Shown one piece after another: positions 57,290 to 64,000 of a DNA stretch of 64,000 nt. The DNA lies in the NCBI RefSeq assembly GCF_037482165.1, contig NZ_CP148048.1, positions 930,001 through 994,000 of the forward strand, in the 5' to 3' direction. This DNA comes from Parvimonas micra. Its GTDB lineage: Bacteria; Bacillota; Clostridia; Tissierellales; Peptoniphilaceae. The stretch's first letter is position 1. Each line of letters begins with the position of its first letter. The notes beneath the pieces are model-generated. The model ran no database searches, was not told the DNA's origin, and was given only the letters and a program-made list of their open reading frames with translations. The position numbers and the translations under genes are program-made.

Positions 57290-57742
57290 TTAATTCTCCT
57301 TTTTAGTAAATGAAACAACTATAAGTAGGAAACAAGCTACACAAATATAAATATCTGCAAAATTAAAAACTGGAAAATCGTATAGCCCACCAAATCTTGT
57401 ATGTATAAAATCTACAACAAAAGAATACCTTATTCTATCAATACAATTTCCTAATGCTCCACAAGCAATTAAAGCAAATAATACTTGTTCAATTTTAGAC
57501 ATTTTATCTTTATTTTTATATATATAAAATAAAATTCCAAAAAATGCGACCAAAGAAATAAAAATAAAGAAATATTTATATCCTCTAAAACTGCCAAAAG
57601 CTACCCCTGTATTTTCTACATAGGTAAATTCTAGCCAATTTTTAATTAAAACTACTGAATCAGCACCTTTTAAATTGGCTACTGTAATATATTTTGTAAG
57701 TTGGTCTAACGCTAATCCAACAATTATAATTGCATATATCAT
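57290..57742 (-). CDS. lspA: Lipoprotein signal peptidase (SPase II)
   Basis: 150 residues, four membrane helices. Catalytic aspartates in GNCIDRIRYSFVVDFI and FNFADIYI, and the YVENTGVAFG stretch with the conserved asparagine. Removes signal peptides of lipoproteins such as AdcA and the flavoprotein in this window. Overlaps ylmH by four bases (ATGA-type). Confidence 0.96.
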   Translation of the reverse strand: MIYAIIIVGLALDQLTKYITVANLKGADSVVLIKNWLEFTYVENTGVAFGSFRGYKYFFIFISLVAFFGILFYIYKNKDKMSKIEQVLFALIACGALGNCIDRIRYSFVVDFIHTRFGGLYDFPVFNFADIYICVACFLLIVVSFTKKEN

Positions 57743-58518
57743 ATAGAATACCTCTTAATATTGACAACAAATTTGTTCTTTTTTGTTAACCCATCAAAAC
57801 TGTCAACCTTAAATTTTCCTTCTTTTCTTATTGAAATTATATCATTTTCATTAATCTTTTTATCGAAATCTTTACATTCCTCATAGTTCAAATTTACATT
57901 TCCACTTTTAATGAATTTTTGAGCAATCTCTCTTGAAGTTCTTGCAAGTTCTTTTACAAAACAGTCTAATCTCAAACTGGAGACTATTATTTTTTCATCT
58001 TCGTATTTTCTGAAATTAGTAGGTATAAAATTATCATTCAGAATTTCCAGTTTTAAATCTTGTCCTGAAAATTTTAAACCATTAGAAAATAAAAATGTTC
58101 CTATAGGTCTTAAGCAATAAACATACCAATATTCATCAACTTTTAATATTTCTCCGACTTTCTCACGAGTTATTCCCAAATGAAGAATACTTCCCAAGAT
58201 ATTTCTATGTTCTATTCCTAAAATATCTTTAAATCGCAAGGTTTCTAAATAATCATTTAGTATATAGTCATTCCTATAAAAAATTATAAACTTTCTTTCA
58301 TAATCTTCGTCAGCAAAGATAATATCATAATCTAAATCTAAATTTTTTAAAATTCTCTCTACATATTTAAATTCCAATGGAGTAAAAAAGTTAGAAACAA
58401 ATACATCTTTATAGTTTTTTTCCATAGAAACAAGACCATCTAAAAATTTATTGATGGTCTTTTTAATTTCTATATTATTAATATTATCTAAAATCTTAAT
58501 CTTATCAAATGATTTCAT
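57739..58518 (-). CDS. ylmH: S4-domain RNA-binding protein YlmH
   Basis: 259 residues. N-terminal alpha/beta region, central strand segment with HRDILGS-like IEHRNILGSILHLGI near 115, and C-terminal S4 domain (SLRLDCFVKELARTSREIAQKFIKSGNVNLN) for RNA binding. YlmH acts in ribosome rescue by binding to 50S-peptidyl-tRNA in Bacillus. In B. subtilis the gene sits in the ylm cluster after sepF, as here. Four bases after sepF; no strong ribosome site, so translation is probably coupled. Confidence 0.9.
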   Translation of the reverse strand: MKSFDKIKILDNINNIEIKKTINKFLDGLVSMEKNYKDVFVSNFFTPLEFKYVERILKNLDLDYDIIFADEDYERKFIIFYRNDYILNDYLETLRFKDILGIEHRNILGSILHLGITREKVGEILKVDEYWYVYCLRPIGTFLFSNGLKFSGQDLKLEILNDNFIPTNFRKYEDEKIIVSSLRLDCFVKELARTSREIAQKFIKSGNVNLNYEECKDFDKKINENDIISIRKEGKFKVDSFDGLTKKNKFVVNIKRYSI

Positions 58519-58522
58519 TTAA

Positions 58523-58990
58523 TTAAATTTGATAAAATCCGTTATTTTCAATTTGATCTTTAACTTTTCCGTCAATATCAATTCCCTTAGGAGCTAAGAT
58601 AAAAATATCTTTAGTAACTTTTTGTATTTTCCCTGATAGAGAATAAATACCTCCACTTACAAAATCAAAAATTTGTCTCTTCTTATCAACTTCCAACATT
58701 TCCAAATTTAAAACAACAACTTTTCCCTTTAAAACATCATCTAAAACTTGAGTTCCATCATCAAAAGTTATTGGTTCTCTTATAGAAATTAAAAATCTAC
58801 TGATATTAGGCATTGTAACGATATTAGATTTTTCCTTTTCTAATGATAGTTTACTACTATTTCTAGCATAACTTTCCCCAACTGATTTAGGTTGTTTTTC
58901 AACAACTGCCTCTTCTTCATAATCATCATATTCATCTTCTAAGTCATCACTGCCAACAAATTTCTTTATTTTGTCCATAAAGCCTGCCAT
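58523..58990 (-). CDS. sepF: Cell division protein SepF
   Basis: 155 residues. N-terminal membrane-binding amphipathic helix (MAGFMDKIKKFVG), a disordered acidic linker (DDLEDEYDDYEEEA), and the C-terminal dimerising domain with VVVLNLEMLEVDKKRQIFDFVSG and FILAPKGIDI. Links FtsZ to the membrane. Start: ATG at 58988-58990 with AGGAGG; an earlier codon overlaps that site. Next to yggS and ylmH, as in the division cluster. Confidence 0.97.
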   Translation of the reverse strand: MAGFMDKIKKFVGSDDLEDEYDDYEEEAVVEKQPKSVGESYARNSSKLSLEKEKSNIVTMPNISRFLISIREPITFDDGTQVLDDVLKGKVVVLNLEMLEVDKKRQIFDFVSGGIYSLSGKIQKVTKDIFILAPKGIDIDGKVKDQIENNGFYQI

Positions 58991-59076
58991 AATATTCCTC
59001 CTCATATTTTAATATATTTTATAACAAAAGAAAATTTAAAATTTTCTAATTATAATCAATCTACCTAACATTTTCA

Positions 59077-59775
59077 TTAATTTGAAAGTACTCCATAATT
59101 TCTTGCACCAAATATTGATGTTCCAATCCTTATAAGGTTTGAACCTTCCTCTATGGCAACCATAAAATCATTACTCATTCCCATAGATAGAATCTTCATA
59201 TCAACATTTTTTAATTTAAGTTTTGAAATTTCATCAAACAAAGATTTCATCTTTTTGAAATAAATTCTAGTATCTTCAGCATCCTCACAATAAGGTGCAA
59301 CTGTCATAAGTCCATTTACTAAAACATTATCTCTTTTTGAAACTTCTTGTATAAAATCTAGGACATCTTCTTCAAAAATTCCTGATTTACTATCTTCTTT
59401 TCCAATATTTACTTCAACTAAACAATTTACAGTAATTCCTTTATTTTTAGCTTCCAATTCTAATTTATCTAAAAGTGAAATTCTATCTAAAGAGTGAATT
59501 AATTCAACTTTATCAATAATGGATTTAACCTTATTTGTTTGGAGATGTCCAATCATATGAAATTTAACTTTTCCATCAAAGTATTCGTACTTTTTTAATA
59601 TTTCTTGAACCTTATTTTCTCCAAAAGTATAAAATCCTAAATCAATTGCTTCTTGAATTTTATCCACATCAACTGTCTTTGAAACTGGTAACAAAAATAT
59701 TTCTTCTTTATCTCTATTTGACTTTTTACAAGCAAGAGAAATTTTTTCAATTATATTATTTATATTTTCTTTCAT
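59077..59775 (-). CDS. yggS: Pyridoxal phosphate homeostasis protein (YggS/PLPBP)
   Basis: 232 residues. Single-domain TIM barrel of the alanine racemase N-terminal type. PVSKTVD has the PLP lysine near residue 33, GENKVQE and HMIGHLQTNKV follow, then SMGMSNDFMVAIEEGSNLIRIGTSIFG, the phosphate-binding end. It balances vitamin B6 and amino acid pools; no catalysis is known. One base overlap with the HlyD-like gene upstream; usual neighbour of sepF. Confidence 0.96.
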   Translation of the reverse strand: MKENINNIIEKISLACKKSNRDKEEIFLLPVSKTVDVDKIQEAIDLGFYTFGENKVQEILKKYEYFDGKVKFHMIGHLQTNKVKSIIDKVELIHSLDRISLLDKLELEAKNKGITVNCLVEVNIGKEDSKSGIFEEDVLDFIQEVSKRDNVLVNGLMTVAPYCEDAEDTRIYFKKMKSLFDEISKLKLKNVDMKILSMGMSNDFMVAIEEGSNLIRIGTSIFGARNYGVLSN

Positions 59776-60911
59776 TACTTTAAAATTGCACCTTCTTTAA
59801 CTTTACTGGCATCTTTTAAGATATTAGAAAAAATTCCAACTGAACTATTTTTTGAGTCAATATAAACTTTTGAATTTATCTTATCAATAAATTTAACCTT
59901 GACCTTTGCCCTTGTTATATTATCAAAAGAATCAACTACTAAAACATAATCTTCACCATCTTTAGAAGTAAGAGCAGTTAATGGAAGTTCAAAAGAACTT
60001 GAAACTGTCTTTATTACATTTAAGTCAATGAATCTTTTATCTGCAATTTCATTAAAAGCAGATGAAAACTGAGCAACAATTAAATCATATTCAGAACCTT
60101 TTTTTACCTTCTTTATTATTCCAGTAGCAACAGAATTTCCAACATTTACTTTTATGCTTTTATTTACATCTATATCTTCTAAAGTATCAGCCTTAACCCT
60201 AATACAAAGATAATATTTCAAGTTATCTACAATTTTTATTCCATCAATATTTGAAATATTATTCGCATTATCAAAATTAAAGTCCTTTTCATCTATAGAA
60301 TCAATAACAGAAAAATCATAAACATTTTCTAGACCATCAATTTTATTTAATACAACTCCAGAATTTTTTGAAACAATCTTTCCAGAATTAATTGTATCAT
60401 TTAGTAAAGAATACCTAAATAATTTATCGGAAGTATATTTTTTTCCAAAAGCATTTTTATTCTTATCACTTGAAAGTATATCAAAAGTTTTTGAAAAATC
60501 TTTATCTCTAACATATTTTAAGATATTGTCTAAGTCAATATTTTCAACTTTTGATTCTTTGTTATCCTCTTGTTCTTGCAATGCTTGAACTTTTTCAGCT
60601 AAATAATCTTTAAAGTTTTGATCAACCTTTGAAACATCAACTTCCCCTATTTCTTTATCAACTCCAACTTTTGAATTATCTACTTCAATATTGCTTTTTC
60701 CTACATAATATAGGTATTCATCTTTTATAACTAATGCCTTAGATGAAAGGTTTAAGTCATAGGTTTTTGGATTTTCTAAAACCATTATATCTTTATTTAA
60801 ATTTTTATTAAAAAACATATTTTTTACTAAAAATAAACTAACAAATATAATTAAAATAACTAAACCTAGATGTTCTTTAGCATTAGGTAAAATGCCTCTA
60901 CGTTTCTTCAT
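59775..60911 (-). CDS. HlyD-like membrane-anchored protein of the sepF cluster
   Basis: 378 residues. Arg/Lys-rich N terminus, one membrane helix (about 15-33), then an extracellular region with a helical insert (about 90-155) and beta-rich HlyD/biotinyl-lipoyl-like elements (GKIVSKNSGVV, VGNSVATGIIKKV). Similar proteins are common beside yggS/sepF in Clostridia-type genomes; their job is not known, possibly in division or envelope assembly. No transporter is next to it, so classical efflux-adaptor work is unlikely. Confidence 0.72.
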   Translation of the reverse strand: MKKRRGILPNAKEHLGLVILIIFVSLFLVKNMFFNKNLNKDIMVLENPKTYDLNLSSKALVIKDEYLYYVGKSNIEVDNSKVGVDKEIGEVDVSKVDQNFKDYLAEKVQALQEQEDNKESKVENIDLDNILKYVRDKDFSKTFDILSSDKNKNAFGKKYTSDKLFRYSLLNDTINSGKIVSKNSGVVLNKIDGLENVYDFSVIDSIDEKDFNFDNANNISNIDGIKIVDNLKYYLCIRVKADTLEDIDVNKSIKVNVGNSVATGIIKKVKKGSEYDLIVAQFSSAFNEIADKRFIDLNVIKTVSSSFELPLTALTSKDGEDYVLVVDSFDNITRAKVKVKFIDKINSKVYIDSKNSSVGIFSNILKDASKVKEGAILK

Positions 60912-60940
60912 ATAATACCCATTAGTACTAATTTATAAAA

Positions 60941-62224
60941 TTAAATATTACTATTTTTATAAATTATATCTTCTCTCTTTGGACCATTAGAAATCATCTT
61001 AACCGGAACTTCCAATTCTTTTTCGATAAATTCTATATATTCTCTACATTCAATTGGTAATTCTTCGTAATTTTTAATTCCCCTTATATCTCTATTCCAT
61101 CCCTTTAAGACTTTCCAAACTGGTTTTGCTTTTTCAAGCTTATCAGTTGTTGGAAAATCTCTAGTAATTTCGCCATCAATTTCATAACCAATACAGATTG
61201 GAATTTCCTCTAAATATCCTAATGCATCAATAACTGTTAATACAGCCTCAGTACTGCCTTGAACTCTACAACCATATCTTGAAGCAACTGCATCAAAATA
61301 TCCAACACGTCTAGGTCTTCCTGTTGTAGCACCATATTCTCCCTTATCTCCACCGCGTTTTCTTAGTTCTTCAGCTTCTTCTCCGAAAATTTCACTAACA
61401 AACGCACCAGCACCAACTGCACTAGAATAAGCCTTGACTACAGTTACAATGTCTTTGATAGCATAAGGTGGAATTCCAGCTCCAATTGCTCCATATCCTG
61501 CTAAGGTTGATGAAGAAGTTACCATTGGATATATACCATGATCTGTATCTTTTAAAGAACCAAGTTGTCCTTCAAGTAATATTTTCTTTCCTGATTTTAT
61601 AGCATCATTCAAGAATTTTGATACATCACAAACATAAGGTTTAATTGCATCTCTCCAGCTAAGCATAAGTTCATATAATTCTTTAGCATTAATTCTTTCT
61701 TTATGATATAAATTTTCTAGAATTACATTTTTATATTCAACAACTCTTTCAACCTTTTCAAGTAAATTTTCATCAAATAATTCATTTACTTGGAAACCTA
61801 TTTTAGCATATTTATCTGAATAGCAAGGTGCAATTCCAGATTTTGTAGATCCGAACGAATTTTTCCCAAGTCTTTCCTCTTCATATGCATCAAAATCTAT
61901 ATGATAAGGCATAACAAGTTGTGCTCTGTCCGAAACTAAAATATTAATATCAGGAACATTTTTTTCTTTTAAGTATTCAATTTCTTTAAGTAAATAAGGG
62001 ATATTAAGAGCTACACCATTTCCGATTACTGATGTTGTATGCTTATAAAAAACACCTGAAGGTAGTAAATGTAATGCAAACCTTCCATACTCATTTATGA
62101 TAGTATGTCCTGCATTGGAACCTCCTTGAAATCTAACAATTATATCAGCATTTTCAGCTAACATATCTGTTATCTTTCCTTTTCCTTCGTCTCCCCAATT
62201 TGCTCCAACTACTGCTTTAACCAT
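60941..62224 (-). CDS. purA: Adenylosuccinate synthetase
   Basis: 427 residues. GDEGKGKITD near residue 12 is the GTP loop with the catalytic aspartate, then GGSNAGHT with the catalytic histidine, FGSTKSGIAP, LEGQLGSLKDTDHGIYP and TGRPRRVGYFD. Commits IMP to AMP synthesis. Good ribosome site. 14 bp after the second PAP2 gene. Confidence 0.98.
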   Translation of the reverse strand: MVKAVVGANWGDEGKGKITDMLAENADIIVRFQGGSNAGHTIINEYGRFALHLLPSGVFYKHTTSVIGNGVALNIPYLLKEIEYLKEKNVPDINILVSDRAQLVMPYHIDFDAYEEERLGKNSFGSTKSGIAPCYSDKYAKIGFQVNELFDENLLEKVERVVEYKNVILENLYHKERINAKELYELMLSWRDAIKPYVCDVSKFLNDAIKSGKKILLEGQLGSLKDTDHGIYPMVTSSSTLAGYGAIGAGIPPYAIKDIVTVVKAYSSAVGAGAFVSEIFGEEAEELRKRGGDKGEYGATTGRPRRVGYFDAVASRYGCRVQGSTEAVLTVIDALGYLEEIPICIGYEIDGEITRDFPTTDKLEKAKPVWKVLKGWNRDIRGIKNYEELPIECREYIEFIEKELEVPVKMISNGPKREDIIYKNSNI

Positions 62225-62238
62225 AAATCCTCCTAATA

Positions 62239-62850
62239 TTAAAACAAAAATTTATAATAAAATCCAATATTATACAAATATACTGTCCAACTAAAAAATA
62301 CAAGTCCTACTAAGGAACCAAAAACAACATCCGAAAACCAATGAACTCCAACAACAATTCTACTTATTGCAATACTAAGTCCAAACAAAATACCTACAGT
62401 AATCCAAAAAGGAAATGAGCTATGACCATTAAACAAAACATACATTACAGTAGGATAAAAACTTAATCCTATACAAGAATGTCCACTCGGAAAGCTATAT
62501 CCCCAGTATTTTATATCAGAATGTGAAACTGGACGTTCTCTTCTAAATAAAAATTTAAAAGAATTTAAAAATATCATATTAAATAGCGATGAATTCAAAA
62601 TCGCACTTGCTAACACATAATTTTTTTCTGAAACAGAATAAAAGAAGATAGGAAAAATAATAATAAGTGAAGTTACAACATCTCCCATTGAAGTTATATG
62701 CTTCATTGAAGATTTTAAAAATCTTAAATTATTATTTTGAAAAAAATTCTTCAACTTTAAATCTATTAAAAAATTCTGTTTCTTTAATTTATTTCCAACT
62801 ATTGATGTAAAAATAAATACAACAACAGTAAAGATAATAAGATATAACAT
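62239..62850 (-). CDS. PAP2-family membrane phosphatase (second copy)
   Basis: 203 residues, about six membrane helices. The three PAP2 motifs are FRRERPVSH, SFPSGHSCIG and SRIVVGVHWFSD, with catalytic histidines in the last two. Acts on undecaprenyl diphosphate, phosphatidic acid or lipid phosphates. Start: ATG at 62848-62850, sharing one base with the stop of the paralogue upstream (TAATG), so the two are translationally coupled. A longer frame begins at a TTG. Confidence 0.9.
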   Translation of the reverse strand: MLYLIIFTVVVFIFTSIVGNKLKKQNFLIDLKLKNFFQNNNLRFLKSSMKHITSMGDVVTSLIIIFPIFFYSVSEKNYVLASAILNSSLFNMIFLNSFKFLFRRERPVSHSDIKYWGYSFPSGHSCIGLSFYPTVMYVLFNGHSSFPFWITVGILFGLSIAISRIVVGVHWFSDVVFGSLVGLVFFSWTVYLYNIGFYYKFLF

Positions 62851-63479
62851 TAATCCCTCCAAAAATTAAGATATATCAATTTTGCCAAATTATAACAAAA
62901 ATATCCTAATACAAGTCCTACAATAACATCAGTTGGCCAATGAACTCCTAAAATAACTCTACTTATTGCTATTAAAAAAATCATAATATAAATAGTTATA
63001 TCTATAATTCTACTCTTAAATTTTTCATGTAACAAAAATCTAAAAGTTAAATAAAAAGCTGAAAAATTCATAGCATGTCCACTTGGATAACTAAAACCAC
63101 TCATATTTATAATAAAAAATTCAATAGGTCTTTTTCTTAAAACAATATGTTTAATTAACTCATTTAACATATACGTTAATAGTAATGTAGCAATTAAAAG
63201 CAAAAACTCTTTTTTCAAATTGTTATAATAAAAATATACTCCAAAAGGAACAAATAAAATAAAATAAGTTTTTCCATCTCCCAAAGATGTTATAAATTTA
63301 ATAAAATTTAGGAGTATATAATTTTTGTTAAAAATATTATTACTTTGAACCAAAGTCATAATTTTATAGTCAACACTATTAGTCAGTTCTATACTCTTTA
63401 GAAAGAAACCAAAAATAATGCTACAAATAAAAACTATAAAAAATAAAACAATAAATTGTCTTAATTTTAATTTTTCCAT
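62850..63479 (-). CDS. PAP2-family membrane phosphatase (first copy)
   Basis: 209 residues, about six membrane helices. LRKRPIEFF, SYPSGHAMN and SRVILGVHWPTD are the PAP2 motifs. Same architecture as the next gene but clearly diverged, so an old tandem duplication. Possibly one copy handles undecaprenyl pyrophosphate (bacitracin-type role) and the other phospholipid; that is inference. Own promoter and AGGAGG site. Confidence 0.9.
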   Translation of the reverse strand: MEKLKLRQFIVLFFIVFICSIIFGFFLKSIELTNSVDYKIMTLVQSNNIFNKNYILLNFIKFITSLGDGKTYFILFVPFGVYFYYNNLKKEFLLLIATLLLTYMLNELIKHIVLRKRPIEFFIINMSGFSYPSGHAMNFSAFYLTFRFLLHEKFKSRIIDITIYIMIFLIAISRVILGVHWPTDVIVGLVLGYFCYNLAKLIYLNFWRD

Positions 63480-63500
63480 TTTTCCTCCTAAACCAAAATA

Positions 63501-63529
63501 ATTATATCATAAATTGAATTATTAATCAA
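63501..63529 (-). promoter_or_regulatory. Promoter of the PAP2-purA-...-tdk run
   Basis: Minus strand TTGATT at 63529-63524, 17 bp ending in TGA, TATAAT at 63506-63501, right before the first PAP2 gene. Confidence 0.75.
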
Positions 63530-63550
63530 AAGATTACATATCTTTTAACA

Positions 63551-63593
63551 AAAAAACTACTATAAAATTACAAAAATTTAATAGTAGTTTTTT
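63551..63593. terminator. Second hairpin downstream of glutaredoxin gene
   Basis: AAAAAACTACTAT pairs with ATAGTAGTTTTTT around a 17-nt AT-rich loop. T-runs on both exits. The stretch 63595-63670 between the two hairpins shows nothing. Confidence 0.65.
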
Positions 63594-63674
63594 AGAAAAT
63601 ATATTTATTTTCAAATAATTTAGTAATATATTAAATAAGTATTTTTAATATTTTTAAAAATAAGCACAAAAAAA

Positions 63675-63694
63675 GTTCAGCAATTTTACTGAAC
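63675..63694 (-). terminator. Glutaredoxin-gene terminator
   Basis: GTTCAG pairs with CTGAAC around an 8-nt loop; TTTTTTT follows on the minus strand. 24 bp past the stop. Confidence 0.75.
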
Positions 63695-63717
63695 CTCTTA
63701 AAATCATTATTTTAATA

Positions 63718-63948
63718 TTATAATCCTAATGCTTTTGATAATTCAGCTTTATCAAAGCCAACCATTTCTACATCATCAACACAGATTACAGGAACACCCA
63801 TATGTCCTTTCGCCATTAATTCTTTTCTAGCTTCTAAATCAGTTGAAACATTTTTTTCAACATAATCGATATTATTTGCTTTTAAGAATTCTTTTGCTTG
63901 TTTACAATAAGTACAAGACTCACTTGAATATACTACTACTTTTGCCAT
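63718..63948 (-). CDS. Glutaredoxin-like thiol oxidoreductase (NrdH/YruB type)
   Basis: 76 residues, single thioredoxin fold. SESCTYCKQAKEFL has the CxxC active site at residues 12 and 15, GVPVICVDD the cis-proline loop, and VGFDKAELSKAL the C-terminal helix. A small dithiol reductant; it could serve the class I ribonucleotide reductase at 30-34 kb, although it is not adjacent. AGGGGG precedes ATG. Confidence 0.92.
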   Translation of the reverse strand: MAKVVVYSSESCTYCKQAKEFLKANNIDYVEKNVSTDLEARKELMAKGHMGVPVICVDDVEMVGFDKAELSKALGL

Positions 63949-64000
63949 TTTTTTGCCCCCTAATAAATTTTTTTCGATAGTTTAAATATTTGTAATATTT

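Overview
The window is a very AT-rich stretch (by eye roughly three quarters A+T) with strong AGGAGG ribosome binding sites, HrcA/CIRCE heat-shock control, a leucine T-box, Rex, type III glutamine synthetase, a type III pantothenate kinase and an LPXTG-type surface protein. This points to a low-GC Bacillota. The mix of anaerobic traits (fumarate-reductase-like flavoprotein, NAD-type glutamate dehydrogenase, Rex, flavodoxins) would fit a host-associated anaerobe of the Parvimonas/Peptoniphilaceae kind. That placement is an inference; no rRNA gene is present to confirm it. No tRNA, rRNA, CRISPR array, transposase or prophage was recognised.

Layout. 1-4.5 kb: end of a UvrD-type helicase gene, a lipoprotein flavin reductase, coaX-dusB, and an unknown single gene. 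4.6-13.8 kb: glnN-pyrG, then gdh, an ABC-F protein and an O-antigen-ligase-like membrane protein, then rex. The glnN leader has a promoter followed by a terminator-like hairpin directly before the gene, which suggests attenuation. 14-18 kb: a Crp/Fnr regulator and a 1030-residue leucine-rich-repeat wall protein. 18-22 kb: accessory metabolism (NTF2-like protein, flavodoxin, membrane acyltransferase, diaminopropionate ammonia-lyase with an overlapping acetyltransferase). 22-27 kb: rlmD-like methyltransferase, a short RNase E/G, a small membrane protein, then groES-groEL with CIRCE. 27-30 kb: a zinc-uptake pair, an AdcA/ZnuA-like lipoprotein and a histidine-triad lipoprotein, behind a palindrome that overlaps their promoter. 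30-34 kb: class I ribonucleotide reductase nrdA-nrdB with NrdR-like boxes, divergent from trmB.

34.6-37.7 kb holds a degenerate REP-like repeat pair, a HAD phosphatase, and a small island of an AbiH-family gene (putative phage defence) behind an unrecognised membrane protein. This is the best candidate here for an uncharacterised system. 37.7-43.3 kb: transketolase and hrcA-grpE-dnaK (no dnaJ follows). 43.6-47.9 kb: flavodoxin, then a tightly packed operon of small hydrolases (patatin, metallophosphoesterase, CYTH, small membrane protein, HAD-IB) and a Nudix gene. 48-53.9 kb: leuS with T-box, MATE exporter, hslO, a GrpB-family gene and a cold-shock gene.

54-63.5 kb: one long co-directional run, PAP2-PAP2-purA-(HlyD-like)-yggS-sepF-ylmH-lspA-ung-rluD-(GNAT/cyclophilin fusion)-tdk, with most gaps under 30 bp. 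It resembles the ylm/sepF division cluster joined to housekeeping genes. The window ends with a glutaredoxin-like gene. Many minus-strand transcription units have promoters with 17-bp spacers and end in clear intrinsic terminators, which are listed. Only five of the larger genes read on the plus strand (Crp/Fnr, the repeat protein, the NTF2-like gene, trmB and the 43.6-kb flavodoxin), plus the helicase end.
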